A stretch of 64,000 bases of DNA from Siderastrea siderea (taxonomy: Eukaryota; Cnidaria; Anthozoa; Scleractinia; Rhizangiidae). The notes under the pieces were generated by a model, which had not been told where the DNA came from, did no database searches, and saw nothing but the letters and a program-made list of their open reading frames with translations. Positions 17,001 to 28,105 of the stretch are shown piece by piece; position 1 is the first letter of the stretch; each line of letters begins with the position of its first letter. A program made the position numbers and the translations under genes. The stretch is from the NCBI GenBank assembly GCA_964030785.1, contig OZ034976.1:868001-932000 (forward strand). Direction: 5' to 3'.

Positions 17001-18015
17001 TCCAAGCAAGTCATCGCGAATCGAACCTCTGCAGATGACGCCGCTACCTAGTGGGCCATGGAAAATGCTGGCAATGGATTTCCTTGGACCATTCCCTTCG
17101 GGTGACTATCTCCTAGTAGTCATTGACGAATACAGCCGCTTCCCGGAAGTTGAGATCGTCAAGTCCACATCAGCCAAATCTGTCATCCCTAGGCTCGACG
17201 CCATATTTGCAAGGCAAGGAATCCCTGACGAGCTGAAGACAGACAATGGCCCCCCTTTTAACGGAGTCGAGTTCAGCAATTTTGCGAAGCATTTAGGATT
17301 CCATCACAGGAAAGTTCAACCTCTTTGGCCGAGAGCCAATGGCGAGGCAGAGCGTTTTATGCCAAACCTTGAGAAGTGTGTGCGAACTGCTGTCGTTGAG
17401 GGAAAAAATTGGAAACAGGAACTGTACAAATTTCTCAGACAGTATCGTGCGACACCGCGCACGACCACGAATGTATCTCCAAGCGAAGCACTGAATGGAA
17501 GGAAACTCAAGATCACCCTGCCAGAAGTATCACCAACACCAGCTAGACAGCACACCCTGCAGGAAACTCAGAAGACTATGGCAGAGAGAGATGCAGAACA
17601 GAAGTCAAAGATCAAAGCATATGCAGACTCGAAACTGGGCACGAAACCAAGCAATATCAAACCAGGAGATACAGTGCTTGTGAGACAACCAAAGAAAAAC
17701 AAACTAAGCACTCCTTTTAACCCAGAACCCCTTGTTGTTGAGGAAAAGAAAGGATCTATGGTTACAGCTAGCGACGGTTTCAAGTCCATAACGCGAAACT
17801 CATCCATGTTTAAAATCATCCCTAAAGAACTGAGAGCTGAAGGAGATCGCAGAGAACAGGAAGAACCAGAGGACTTACCTGCTGAACAAACCGAAGTTCC
17901 GACACAAGATGAAGATCCAAACCCCCCAAGCGCAAATGACGGAGGCCTGCGGAGGTCACAGAGACAAAGGAGACCCCCTGCGAGTCTCGCAGATTACGTT
18001 CAAATAATCTACTAG
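14041..18015 (+). CDS. Gypsy Gag-Pol polyprotein (1324 aa)
   Basis: Gag occupies about residues 1-220. Two zinc knuckles, CRNCGGAYPHRDSC and CTSCGKFNHFAKVC, lie at about 226-262. The aspartic protease has LMLDSGASVNLID with its Asp near residue 307. RT motifs include SKLDLSSGYHQLEL and NISDDIIVFG (about 587-596), with SDD where many elements have YxDD, as in some known Gypsy lineages. RNase H begins around VIVDASPVGLGGIL and includes TEREMLAIVWALEHF. Integrase has an HHCC zinc-binding domain (HVGHQG...CLACQ, about 945-985) and the core D-D-E residues in AMDFLGPF, TDNGPPF and NGEAERF (about 1011-1101). There is no chromodomain at the C-terminus. Gag and Pol share one frame with no frameshift, so protease processing alone would separate them. 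Confidence 0.93.
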   Translation: MAVSLPTFPAFQVHLDGNVGPRWKKWLARFENLIVGMGIEEAKQKRALLLHYSGPEVDEIFDTLEGTGEDKDYKTAVEKLTAHFNPQVNTTYEVYNFRKAQQNEGESLDSFHTRLRTLAKTCEFANSDKEIKEQIILSCKSNALRRKALREDLDLTALLKAGRALELSDMQAKEVESDKTTVNTVNHKKKSDRRPKKGKGRRREEHSESRSESRKESRKTEESSKCRNCGGAYPHRDSCPAKNKKCTSCGKFNHFAKVCRTVPPGSVKRVTEKEDTDEEDYVYAIGEKKQPMCRLEIDGEYVELMLDSGASVNLIDEVTYQRIYKGKVKPLEQSKRRIFSYGSPTPLPLLGTIHAKITVKSNSTPATLHVVKGSSGNLLGYDTAQRLELLKIVNQVGEDKTSPQYLASGEFENLFGGIGKVKGKVVKLHIDPDVQPKQQPHRRIPFHVRQDVEKELERLESLDIIEKVTGPTPWVSPIVVVPKSSGEVRLCVDMREANKAVKREKHLMPTIDDLVADLNGATVFSKLDLSSGYHQLELEPESRHITTFSTRVGLRRYKRLMFGINAASEIFQNAIEELLTGLPGCKNISDDIIVFGATTAEHDQNLYGVLTRLQQHDVRLNKEKCSFSKSEISFYGHIFSREGIRADPKKIEAITNMTEPESVSEVKSLLGMAQYVSRYIPEYATITAPLRALTKKETPWQWSDEQQHAFDKLKDSLTKNHVMSYFNPAQETEVIVDASPVGLGGILAQDGKVISYASRALSDVETRYSQTEREMLAIVWALEHFHLYLYGSEFTIVTDHKPLLGISKSHKPTSARMDRWKLRLMPYNCHLVYRPGKDAENPADFMSRHPNLQATVERNVADECVNYVCINAVPKAMTLQEIQAETEKDSTLQSLIKAIETDRWTDPEILDYKRLKDELLVYSGVILRGNRIVVPSKLRERAVELAHVGHQGIVKTKRLIREKVWFPGIDKMVKDKVDNCLACQAVTPSKSSRIEPLQMTPLPSGPWKMLAMDFLGPFPSGDYLLVVIDEYSRFPEVEIVKSTSAKSVIPRLDAIFARQGIPDELKTDNGPPFNGVEFSNFAKHLGFHHRKVQPLWPRANGEAERFMPNLEKCVRTAVVEGKNWKQELYKFLRQYRATPRTTTNVSPSEALNGRKLKITLPEVSPTPARQHTLQETQKTMAERDAEQKSKIKAYADSKLGTKPSNIKPGDTVLVRQPKKNKLSTPFNPEPLVVEEKKGSMVTASDGFKSITRNSSMFKIIPKELRAEGDRREQEEPEDLPAEQTEVPTQDEDPNPPSANDGGLRRSQRQRRPPASLADYVQIIY

Positions 18016-18133
18016 CATAAACACTTAACATTTTAAAAGACTCGTTACTAGAAGGCATGTTTATCATTTGTTGATGTTATTGTAAAGTTATTTGATCTTG
18101 TTAGCCGACATATATGATTGTAAGTTTATTATC

Positions 18134-18147
18134 AAGAAGGGGAGAGA
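18134..18147 (+). other. Polypurine tract of the Gypsy element
   Basis: AAGAAGGGGAGAGA directly precedes the 3' LTR; it would prime plus-strand synthesis. Confidence 0.8.
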
Positions 18148-18291
18148 TGTAGTGTTGTGACATCTGTCAATCATACGAGCACGCGGTCGAAAGGAACTCC
18201 CGCTTCCCTTGTAGTCGTCGCGAGCATAAAGTCAATAAATCAGACTTGTGTTTAACTTGCGGTGGTTTTATTTGAGCGGTACAACACCACA
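18148..18291 (+). repeat. 3' LTR of Gypsy element (144 bp)
   Basis: Matches the 5' LTR end to end (TGTAGTG...CACCACA) and is followed by the GATAT duplication at 18292-18296. Confidence 0.9.
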
Positions 18292-18296
18292 GATAT

Positions 18297-18635
18297 GTTT
18301 GCTCCGCTGGTCTGCAACTGTCTTCTACGCTACCCTTTTTCCGTGCCCTGTATTATCAAAAATCCAATTGTTCTTATAAGTTACGTTCTGAGGGTATGAG
18401 CTACACTAGGACTAGAGAGATTGTTTTGCATGCTTTTGCTGAGTTAGGTTATCCTAAGAGTATGTTTGGCTTGCATAGTCTTAGGGCTGGAGGTGCATCT
18501 GCTGCTGCTAATGCCGGTATCAGCGATCGCTTATTTAAGCGTCACGGCAGATGGAAATCTGACAGCGCTAAGGACGGCTATGTCAAAGACAAACTTGATT
18601 ATCTGTTATCCGTTTCTCGTAGTTTAGGTTGTTAA
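18297..18635 (+). pseudogene. Tyrosine recombinase, C-terminal part (continuation after Gypsy insertion)
   Basis: After the duplicated GATAT the recombinase frame resumes in register. It holds the remaining catalytic residues of the YR fold: HSLRAGG (the H-x-x-R pair), HGRWKS (second His/Trp position) and DGYVKDKLDYL (the nucleophilic Tyr candidate). The stop is at 18633-18635. Without the Gypsy element the two parts would form one open frame, so the recombinase gene was intact when Gypsy inserted. Confidence 0.8.
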
Positions 18636-18720
18636 GCACTAATTATTAGCTTTTCTCTTTCTTTATTTTTCGAACGCGAGCATCAATAAACGAGATGCTC
18701 GCCCCTAGAACTGTGTGGTG

Positions 18721-21556
18721 TGTTTATTGAAGATTAATTACAAAATGTTTTATACTCGTTTCACAGTGATTAGAGTATAAGTATTGTATTGTATCTATTA
18801 TTAATTAAAGTCTGTCGAAACATGGCTTATACTATGCAAGATCCCTCTCATAAAGCCAAGGCTTTGTTTGCAGGCCTTTGTTGCACATATATTACTGGAA
18901 GACATATGTGAGGGGATGTTAGAAATTTAACCCATTGACTCCTGCGTGTCATTGGCGTCTTTCGCATAAATTAAATTTGTCAAGAGAAGAAAAAATTACC
19001 TAAATGCGCAGATAACTAAACATTGTAGGCTTCCCAATTAACTTCTTTTTGCGTTGGAATAGTTGAATAAATAAATTCTGACCTGAAAAACTATGGTTAC
19101 GTATCAAGTATTAGCCAGAAAACAACCTTGAAAGTGGAAATTGCTGAAATTTTCTGCACGCTGTTGAAAGCATGTAATTTTTGCACACACTTCAACTGTG
19201 TTTATGGCTATGGCTTGATCGGCGCCTATGTGAACAAAATTACAAAAATTATACAAATCTGGAGCAAACAATCAGTTAAACAATTTTTAAAAAAGCAAAC
19301 CAACATACGAAAACAACATTTACCGTACTGTAGCGTTTTCCCAGGTCTTGTAAAATCGATTTGAACTCCGCATTTCGGTTTAAATGGGCGCCTTCATGTT
19401 TTACAAGTAGACTTTGACTTACTTCTTGAACGTTTCGATGCTTCTTTAACTCCATGCCTGCTAGTACTTAAGTTTAAATCATTACTTAAGTCTCCCAAGC
19501 AATGTTTGTTGTCATGGTTGACCACATAAGATCTTTGGTTTCGCATCATGAACTTGTCAATTCCCTTGCGAACTGAATTCCCAGAAAAGATGGAATTCCT
19601 AGGAATTCTTAAGAATTCCTAGGAATTCCAAACAATTCCAAGACATGCAAATTAGGAAAAACATAAAAGCTTGGAATTTCTGGGAATATATGGCAATGTG
19701 TTAAAAATGTACTTGGAATTATTAGAAATTCCTAGGAATTCCCAATAATACCAAAACTGATAATGAAAGAGCTTGGGAATGTCTGAGAATATATGGGAAT
19801 GGCTAAATTAAATGGCTTGGGCTAATAAAAATGGTTGGGAATTTATGAGAATAAATAGGAATGACTGAATTAAATATGAGAAATATTGGATATTTACTTG
19901 GCATAGCAAATTTAAGTCCCTGACTTAAATACTTGACAGACTTCAAGTTGAGGATTTTTCAGTAAAATGTCTTTGAAACTTCCAGGAAGTTATGAAAAAG
20001 GCCATTTAATGTATCACACAGTCAAACAAGTCTTAACTTGTTTTCTAAACATTGCAGTATTCCTGAACCTTTGAGGACAGGTCAGGCAAACAAAATTGAA
20101 AGGTACATACATGACTCAAAAAGTAATAAATAAATAAATTCCTTGTGTAAATTATGTGTTAGTTCGCTTGTTGAATTGAGGACACCAACTGAATAAAGGA
20201 TGAATACATACATGTACCAAAGCAGCAAAAGCATCTTCTTATGCTACTACTAATTTTAATTTTCTGTTTACAAAAAAAGCATATCCTTAAAAATTGTCCA
20301 TGACACAAGTAACTATAAAGTATCTTTAAAAAATTGTTCATGACACAGCTTCAACCACACTCCATTGAGGTTAGGCAGTGTACTAGGCATGGATTTGCAG
20401 AGTTCCCTTTGAGAAAGAACACTTTTTTCCACAATGTCCTCTTACTTTGCCAGTTGAAATTTACCTCTGAAAATAAAGAACAAAATAAAAGGAAAAGAGA
20501 AGTCATGAAATGATGCCTTCAAATAAATACTATTATCATACCACCGTACGACCTCACTCATGCAATTGTATTGAAAATATACTCGGGAGATGATGTGTGT
20601 AGGGGCAGATACATGTAGGTTGGTGTGAGCTGATCCAGAAGAGCTGTCCAGCTCCGCACACATTGTCACCTGATTACTATAGTGCGCACGCAAGTCTTCA
20701 TTCATTTAGTATTTATCAAGACCTTTCCGTAACTTTCCAATCAAATTCAGCCCTAAAATGGTGGTATGATAAAATACTTCTTGACTACGCTGTAAGTTAG
20801 GTCAGGCCGGACAGCAAAATATTTGGATCTCGGTCATGGCGCATGGAACTACTCTGCCCGTCTTCCATGCGCTAGAGCCAAATACTTTCCCATCCAGCCC
20901 TCCCACTCAGTCAATAAGTACATATTATTATTAGGAGACAATTACACAACAACGACTTTTAAGAGCGTATCACGCAGTTGACGACAGGACTTGTGATTAT
21001 TTCACTCTAATGACTTCACTTTCTTGTGGATTTCATGTTAGTAAAGAAAATGAATACAACAGTAGGTAATGTCGAGGAAGGGATTTAAGAACCCCCAGCC
21101 ACTTATTTACAAGTGCATCAATGTTTTGAATATGAACAAAAGAGACCATTCTTATTCAATGACATGCAAATGGGGTCAGATATTCTTAATTTTTTGCTTG
21201 TCGACCACAGGGTCAGCTGTACCCAATCTTTTGACTGAGTAACAGTTTGATTAATATTAATGTTTGTGCTGCTGCACTGTATACAAAGCGAGCTGTTGTA
21301 AAGGTTGTTTCTGAACTGGTTGCAGAACGAGAGTGCTCCTTGATGATTAAAAGCTGTATAAACTTGAGCATACAAATAATTCTTTTATTCAACCTATTCA
21401 ATGGCGAGAAAAGTCGATATCTCCGAATTATACTCTATATTCCTCTTAAAGTCTAACTCATTATTAAAATTTGAATATGTTTCAAATGAAGCTCCCTTTT
21501 TTTCACAGGATGTTTATGTGTGGGCGCCATACTCGGCTTTTCTTTCGACACAAAAT
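18721..21556. other. Intergenic, repeats only
   Basis: TTAACCCATTGACTCCTGCG at 18929 looks like a piggyBac-type end (TTAACCCATT). A GGAATTCC-rich patch (19570-19870) is described separately. No exon was recognised. Confidence 0.35.
19592..19629. repeat. 38-bp perfect palindrome of GGAATTCC/CCTAGG words
   Basis: GGAATTCCTAGGAATTC, then TTAA, then its exact reverse complement. The word GGAATTCC and variants such as GGGAATxTxTGGGAAT recur for about 250 bp around it, so it is the core of a decayed repetitive patch. Confidence 0.85.
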
Positions 21557-21743
21557 GGGCCATTCCATGTAATGTCTGCAACTCCCCCCCCCCCCCCCAC
21601 TCCCATTGAGGTACAGGGAAATCCTAAAGGGAAGGGAGGGGGTTTCAAAAGTCATTTATGAAGGAGTAACTATGTCGGTTGCTTTGATCTCTAAAAAACA
21701 TCTCCCTTTTTAGTGGGGGTGCATACATTAAATGGAATGGCCC
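21557..21743. mobile_element. 187-bp MITE
   Basis: GGGCCATTCCATGTAATGT at 21557 is mirrored by ACATTAAATGGAATGGCCC ending at 21743. The inverted match is about 25 bp with two mismatches and runs on into C and G tracts. The family is unknown. Confidence 0.75.
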
Positions 21744-24700
21744 AATGGCGTCCAACTGCATAAGACATAGTTTAGAATCTGTTCAAGAAATTAAAGATTA
21801 ATACTGTACCTTTATGTAAGAGAAGGTAGCTCTGCATCGAATACTACAACTCTTCAACCACTGGAATAAAAAAACTATCCATGTTTTCCTTTCTGGCGTA
21901 CATAAACGACACGGCGATGGCCACCAAATACGAACACTCCGACACTCCAGGAAAGAATCACTGGTCACTGGTTACGCGCGCCTGCAATTTTCAAGCGTGC
22001 GGTTGTAAATCACATGACCTCTTTAAAGCGGCCCGGTCGCATGGCTGTCTAACCGGCGAGGCGGCCATTTTCAAATTACGTTGAGGTGAACTGTGCCAAG
22101 GTTGCAAGTTTATCATACGCGAAAATGGTTTATTACACTATTCTTTTGGACTACTTTCGCTTACGATAAGTGAGGCTCAACCCAAATTGCTTTAGTGGAA
22201 GTTGATAGTAAAGATGGTGGATAATTGTTCGATTCAAGATGGTTGTAAACAGACTAACCGATTTCAAGGTGAGTAACTTACATTTTATTTTCTATCGAGG
22301 GCTTAAACAAATTAGTTCCCTTCTTTGCGACATTCTGCCAAATGAGTGTAACAAGCCTTAATACAGTGTATAAAGCGTGCAATTCTTCAAGGGACAGGAA
22401 TCAAAAGGGCCGTTGTTCAGTAAAATTGCCCCCAGGGTGGACAGTGTTAATTCTCACTGGTTAAAAGTAATAACGAATTCAAAACCATGTGTTAGCAGAG
22501 TGACTAACGCTTTTCATAATAAGTTTAGTTGAAGGTAATTTCATGTTGCCTACACGCTAAGCAACAATTCAGTTTCTCTCAGATATGTGAGCACATGAAA
22601 TTGAATGCATTAAAAGCCTATATCTGTAAATTGTTCTTCAATGACCAGTCAAAGGCGATTGAACTTGAAATGAACATACATTTGCCAATTTAGAAGGAGT
22701 GAGTTCTTAAACGCTTTGTGTGATTTAAATATATTATTGATTTTTTTAATCAAAGATACTGATATGTAACAACATGATTTCATAAAATTAGAATGAGACC
22801 TAGAATAATAGCAACTTCAAGGCTTACCAGATTCATGGGTTTGTTCGCAGCATTTGTGAATGTCCAGTGTGTGCCTAGATACATGTACTGAGCAATAATT
22901 TATGATGTGGGCATATAAAACCCCAAGACGTGAAACTCACATTGTCAAGAGGGTTAAAGACACATGTTTGAATGAAGCAGAGCTCAGCCATCTATTACAC
23001 ATTGCATAGCTTTAAAAATGTTAAAACTTCAATTTCTTGACGAAAGGGGTCTTTGGATCACACTCCGTGATGCGAAACACAACATCCTGCGACAGAATTA
23101 AACACAATATTAAGCCGGACCGGGCATTACAAACATCAGGAAAGAAACTCGTCATGTTGCAGATTATAGTAATTTACATTACGGTTTTGCGCCCCATGAA
23201 ACACGTCGATCGAACATGCAAATTAGCTTCAAAAAAACGTACAGGGCATGCGTAACAAGATGCAAAACTGTCAATCATTCAAGTCCCGAGTGTATATCAA
23301 TGTCATAACCATTGTTTCTGCTCTCAGCGTTCGAATCATTGACCTATTCATCGAGGAACAATGCCCATAATTAGGAAAGCCATCGCGGTTTAACGTCTAT
23401 TGTTAAAAATAATTCACACCTGAAATTAAAATAAACGCGAAGCGGTATGAACATGTCGTGTGAAGTCCATAGATTTTTAAAATGGGTTAGAATAAACGGA
23501 TAACCTATTAGGTAAACAGGCAAACGATCGATCGCTTATTAAAACGCAGCCAAAAGTAACTGAACAGCTGGCAAAGCATTCTAAGTAATTGTAATTGGTT
23601 CAAAATGTCTAAAAAATTGTCTTAATCTTTTCGTCAAAATCCTTTAGGTATCCAAATACTTTACGGCAAATTAAACCAGACATTGCAAGCGAAGATTTGA
23701 GCGAACTGAAACAGTGACTTTCGAAAACTACAGAAATTCTGACACGCTCACACTGCTAGATATCTAACTAACATGCCGCTTTATTCTCTCGTGATTCTGA
23801 CAACAAAAAAACTAAAGTACTTTCTCACATGTGCCATTGAGCGGTGTTTAACAGTCCTGTCTTTCCTTTCTACGGCGCGTTGTTGAATACTAGAGAAAAG
23901 CTTTATTTGTCTACGTAGCTAAACACGCGCGCGCTGAGCTAGCCGAACCACGTGCACGTGGGCCTCAGCCTCCACAAAAACTCGAATTATCAAGACCTCT
24001 CTTTTTTTTTAATACTGTTCGCGAACACGTAAATAAAATTCTTGTTTAAACAGACAACAGCAGATGATCAATGTCTGTGTAGATTTCCACACGACTCGTG
24101 TAAGTTTACTTTGTAATAAACGAAATATTTTTCGCACGTTTCTGGTTGAGCAATTTTCATTTCCTCTACAGCCATCATTAATCGAAAGTGAGAGCATTTT
24201 TCGCACATTTCCACAATAGCAATTACTCCTATTGTCTTTTCACGGACGGGAAGGACAGCCCTATAAATCCCTTTTGGGAATACTCGGTATTGAAGTCAAA
24301 GAGAACCGAAAATGGCGGCGTGCTTTGTGAGCGCGCACAGCATCATGGATACCCCACATTTTTCGGGCGACACAGTTCATGGGGCGCGAAACCGTAATGG
24401 ATTTTTTAATAATTGTCTGTGACAAATTCAAATATGAGAGGCTGAAAAACCTATCGAGTTCTTAAATGAGGTAAATTCAACGTACCTTATACATGTATGT
24501 CGCTTAACAGACAATCCGAGGTCATATTTAACTGAACTCCATCGTATACTGATCTGAGAAAGATCGATGTGACCTCAAGATCAAAGTCTTGGAAATGCAA
24601 CATTTAAGTTGTAATGCTCAATTCAGTCACCATTTGAAAATCCTCCAAACTAAACCCACTACAGAAATGCAAGAAGCAGCATTGGTCGAAAGACTGAGAT

Positions 24701-25623
24701 ACACACATGTATATAAAGTGCAGTGTACAAAGGTGTGAAGTAGGAGTCGTGCAGGCCTTCCAACCCCATTTTATAACTGAAAAATTCACATGGTCTTTGG
24801 GTAGGGTGTGATGAAGAATTCTTGTTACCTAATTTTCAGGATTTGGTTGACAATGCAGAACGTTTAGGCACATTGGCAACTGTATTAGGCACAATTTCGT
24901 GCCCTGGGTAAAGTGTGTTGAACTGACTCTAGTTAGCCTGTGAGCAGGCACACTTAGTGTGCTATTCGCGCGAGCATCTTGGCGGCGGAAGTCGGTGAGC
25001 GAAGCAAGCCGACGAGAATAATGGGCGAGGAAAAGTGAGCCTGCACGAAAGCCATTGAATTTTGAATTCCGCCCCTGTGAGGTGACAAGTCTTAACTGTC
25101 AAGGTATCAATTACATGTATCTAACCAATCAGCAAGCGAAGCAAAATTTAATCAAACACCACAGCAGATTTTCACACTTGAGAGGATCGAGTTCTTTATG
25201 AATGTACCAGAATAGTGTAAAAGAAAATTATAAACACAGTTGACAATTTTTGCCGCGTTTAAATTAGACTTGCCGCAAGTCGACCTCACGAGTTTCAGAG
25301 CACAAAAGCCATAAAGTGAGTGGAGCAAGCTTTTTAGGCTGCGAAGCGGTGGAGCGACGAAGTCCTGCACCATATAAAATGGGGCATTGGGACTTTTTTG
25401 AAATTCTACATTTTAAAAATGTGTTCTATTCGAAATCAGTATACACTGTAGAAATTAAAAATATCAAACTCTAGGGATATGAAATTTACAATAACAAAGA
25501 GTATCGAGCTGCTACCTCAGAAGACCAATCACCCTTACATTATGTGTTGCAAACATCTGTAACTAGGAACAAGCGATACCATCTTCCCACAATGACAAAT
25601 AACTGAACTCAGTGTAACAATGA
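21744..25623. other. Intergenic
   Basis: No credible exon found. The region contains the 14-bp palindrome CCACGTGCACGTGG at 23948-23961 and a G/C-richer stretch near 24950-25030. Confidence 0.35.
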
Positions 25624-26427
25624 CTGTTCAAGGTAAGGCCCGTTCTAAATTATGTTAGAACTAAATGCGAAACTAATTTCAATCCCACTAAAAATATTTC
25701 TGTCGATGAAGGTATGGTTCCATTTAGGGGTAGGCTTTTTTTTCGTCAGTACATGCCGGCAAAGCCGACAAAATACGGAATCAAGGTTTGGATGGCCGCG
25801 GACTCAAGCAACGGGTACGTATTGAATTTTGATGTTTATTTGGGGAAGGAAACGGGGCAACGGCGAATTCATGGTTTGGGTTATGATGTTGTTACTAAGA
25901 TGATTACCCCTTTTATGAATAAAAACCACCATGTTTACTTCGATAATTTTTTCAGTTCGGTTAGGCTGTTAGAGCATTTGCGGGTTCAAGACACTTTTGC
26001 TTGTGCGACCGTGAGAGTAAACCGCAAAGACTTGCCGCCATGTGCTCGGCAAAAATTGCGTCCCGGGGGGAAGATTGTTAGGCAAAAGGGTAAGATAGTT
26101 TTTACTAAATGGCATGATAAAAGGGATGTCCTTGTCCTTTCCTCAAATTCGAGTCCAGATGTCCCTGATGTTGTCATTCGAAGACACAATCAACAGGTCC
26201 ACAAGCCAGCTGTAATCGCTTTGTACAACGAAAACATGGGGGGTGTTGATCTCGCTGATCAACTTCGTAAGTATTATTCAACAGGGCGTTCTTGTAAGAA
26301 GTGGTATAAGTATTTGTTTTGGTATTCCATTGATGTTTCAGTTTGTAATGCTTTCATTTTGTATAATCATTTCTGTGTTGGGCAGGGGAAACCCAAATTG
26401 AAGCAGGTAGATTTTCGCACTACTCTT
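25624..26427 (+). pseudogene. piggyBac-type (PGBD) transposase, catalytic part
   Basis: The open frame starts after TGA at 25621-25623, upstream of the first Met, and already encodes family sequence (NPTKNISVDEGMVPFRGR). The three catalytic Asp residues of piggyBac are visible: MAADSSNGY, HVYFDNFFSS and NMGGVDLADQ. The region KKWYKYLFWYSIDVSVCNAFILY is also typical. The N-terminal 150-250 residues normally present are missing. The frame leaves the family at FRTTLH (about 26427), where a 1.7-kb insertion begins, and the last 17 codons of the ORF belong to that insertion. The C-terminal zinc-binding domain is at 28106-28394. The gene is inactive as it stands. Confidence 0.85.
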
Positions 26428-28105
26428 CATCGCGCAGAATGCCTATTGTTCTTGGGACATTTACTTACAGTCGAGTTATAATCATAGGCCTGTAATATTG
26501 CCTGTTCTGCTTCGACTAAGCGCATTTGATTGGTTAATGATTACGCGCGCTTTCTTCCACTGGGAATACCTTCTGCTCATCAAAGTGCAGGAGGTGGAGC
26601 AAAGAGACAATACATATGTGAGGCATTGTTAAACCTTTTGTTTCGCGATATCACACCTTCAATTGCTTATTTCGCAAAGTGTCCTTCAGATTTTTTTCTT
26701 GCTGAGAGAAAGGATCTGTTTTCCTTCTGTCTGCATTTTCGTTAAATATATCGCAAAAGAGAAAACTGCCAGCACATACAAACACTAGAAACGCAACCCC
26801 ACGCACTTACCTTTGTGCATAAGTTTCTAAACATAAATAAACTTGCGCGTGCCAGTGAATGGAGCCTAGCCGATTGTGTCGTCAAAATAAAAACAAACGA
26901 ATACTTCTGTTGTTCTCGCTAATAGACTTTTACTTTCACTTTTACTTTACAACCATTCTATGTAATTTTTTTGGGTAGGTAGACTGAACTTGGAGTGATC
27001 TTGTTATGCTAATTTTAATATGTGTTTCGTTGTGGGATTGAAACTATTGGGGCTTTTCGATCCGGCGGCATTTCCTTGTCGGGCCATTTATTACTATAAA
27101 AACTCCACTCGCCAGCGTCAGTACATTCAAAGCAATTTGCTCGATCACCGTCAAACACTTGAAAGATGTCGCGTCTTGCATCTCACGCCGAAATCGTCGA
27201 ATGCTTTCTTCGATTGCGTGCCCAACACGCTCCCGAGCTGATTCCTCGAATCGTTAACTAAGTGAGTTGACGCTCTCTTGAAGTAGATCAAACACTGTCC
27301 TCGGCTTCCCACAAACTTCTCTCAGTCTCAACGCTGCGTCTCCATTTAGTTGCAGGAAAACATCGGTGAATTTTCATCAACAAATGGAGGGTACCATATG
27401 GATTTGTAAAGAGCTCCCGATCACTGACCTTTTCTGTTTCCTTGTTCATTGCGCGATTTGGTCGGTACGTGGAATGAATCAGCTGGCGCACTGAGATCAG
27501 TTTAAAATTCGCGGCTATTCTGGGCCATTTTCCAATTGAGTTGTTTTCTTGAATGGGTATTGTTAATTTTGACAGCCATTGTTACGTAGTCGTGGGCTTC
27601 AAACAATAGCTTGCTTGCCCAAAACGCGCCATTTTCAAACACAACTTCAACTAACAGTTTTCAACCTAAAAAGAACAGTGGTTCCTGTTGGCCGAGTTTT
27701 AAAAATAAAACGGATTCTGTTCATGAAAAGTTCCATCTTCCATTTGCCGCGCGTGAAAATTTGGAAGGCCGTAAAAAATTTTAGAAAATCGCTCTTGAAA
27801 ACGGCTTCCATACAAAAAAAGGCCGATTTTTCATGATTTTCAAGTTTAAAAGAACAGTCCTTACACTTCTTCAATTTCCTTCGTTTTAGGCTTAAATTGT
27901 AGGTACAACATTATTCTTCAAAAAGCCGTGCGTGAAAGTTTAACTTCTCACTTCTGTATATGAAAAATTATATTTTTACTAGCCCTACTTGGTCGATTTC
28001 GGCCCTTTCTTCTCTTATTCTGGGCTTTTCAAAGCGCACTTGACTTCAAATTTGCCGCTTCACTGGTTATGAATAATTAATGATGTCCAGCCATTCTGCG
28101 CGATG
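26428..28105. mobile_element. 1.68-kb insertion splitting the piggyBac transposase
   Basis: The borders carry a 14-bp perfect inverted match, CATCGCGCAGAATG (26428-26441) and CATTCTGCGCGATG (28092-28105). The transposase reading stops and resumes exactly at these points. No transposase was recognised inside, so it is probably non-autonomous. A target duplication could not be fixed because the tip is near-palindromic at GCGC. Confidence 0.6.

Larger units (their letters stand above)
13752..18291 (+). mobile_element. Full-length Gypsy/Ty3-type LTR retrotransposon (4.54 kb)
   Basis: Two 144-bp LTRs, a primer-binding site, one uninterrupted 1324-codon gag-pol ORF, a polypurine tract and a 5-bp target duplication are all present. 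Order of domains is Gag, CCHC, protease, RT, RNase H, integrase, which is the Gypsy order. It sits inside the recombinase gene of an older retrotransposon. Everything visible suggests a structurally complete, recently inserted copy. Confidence 0.92.
9997..18720 (+). mobile_element. Tyrosine-recombinase retrotransposon (DIRS/Ngaro type), interrupted by a Gypsy element
   Basis: Gene order Gag, RT-RNase H, tyrosine recombinase in overlapping or adjacent frames identifies the class, which integrates with a recombinase rather than a DDE integrase. The recombinase gene is split by a 4.5-kb Gypsy insertion (13752-18291). The ends are uncertain: the 3' side has a short palindrome CGAGCATC...GATGCTCG around 18678-18702 that could belong to the terminal repeat. 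The left end was not found, so these coordinates cover only the supported part. Confidence 0.75.

Noticed and set aside
18929..18948. TTAACCCATTGACTCC as the left end of the piggyBac element
   Set aside because: It resembles the 28830 end only over TTAACCCATT and then diverges, and it is 6.7 kb from the transposase fragment with unrelated sequence between.
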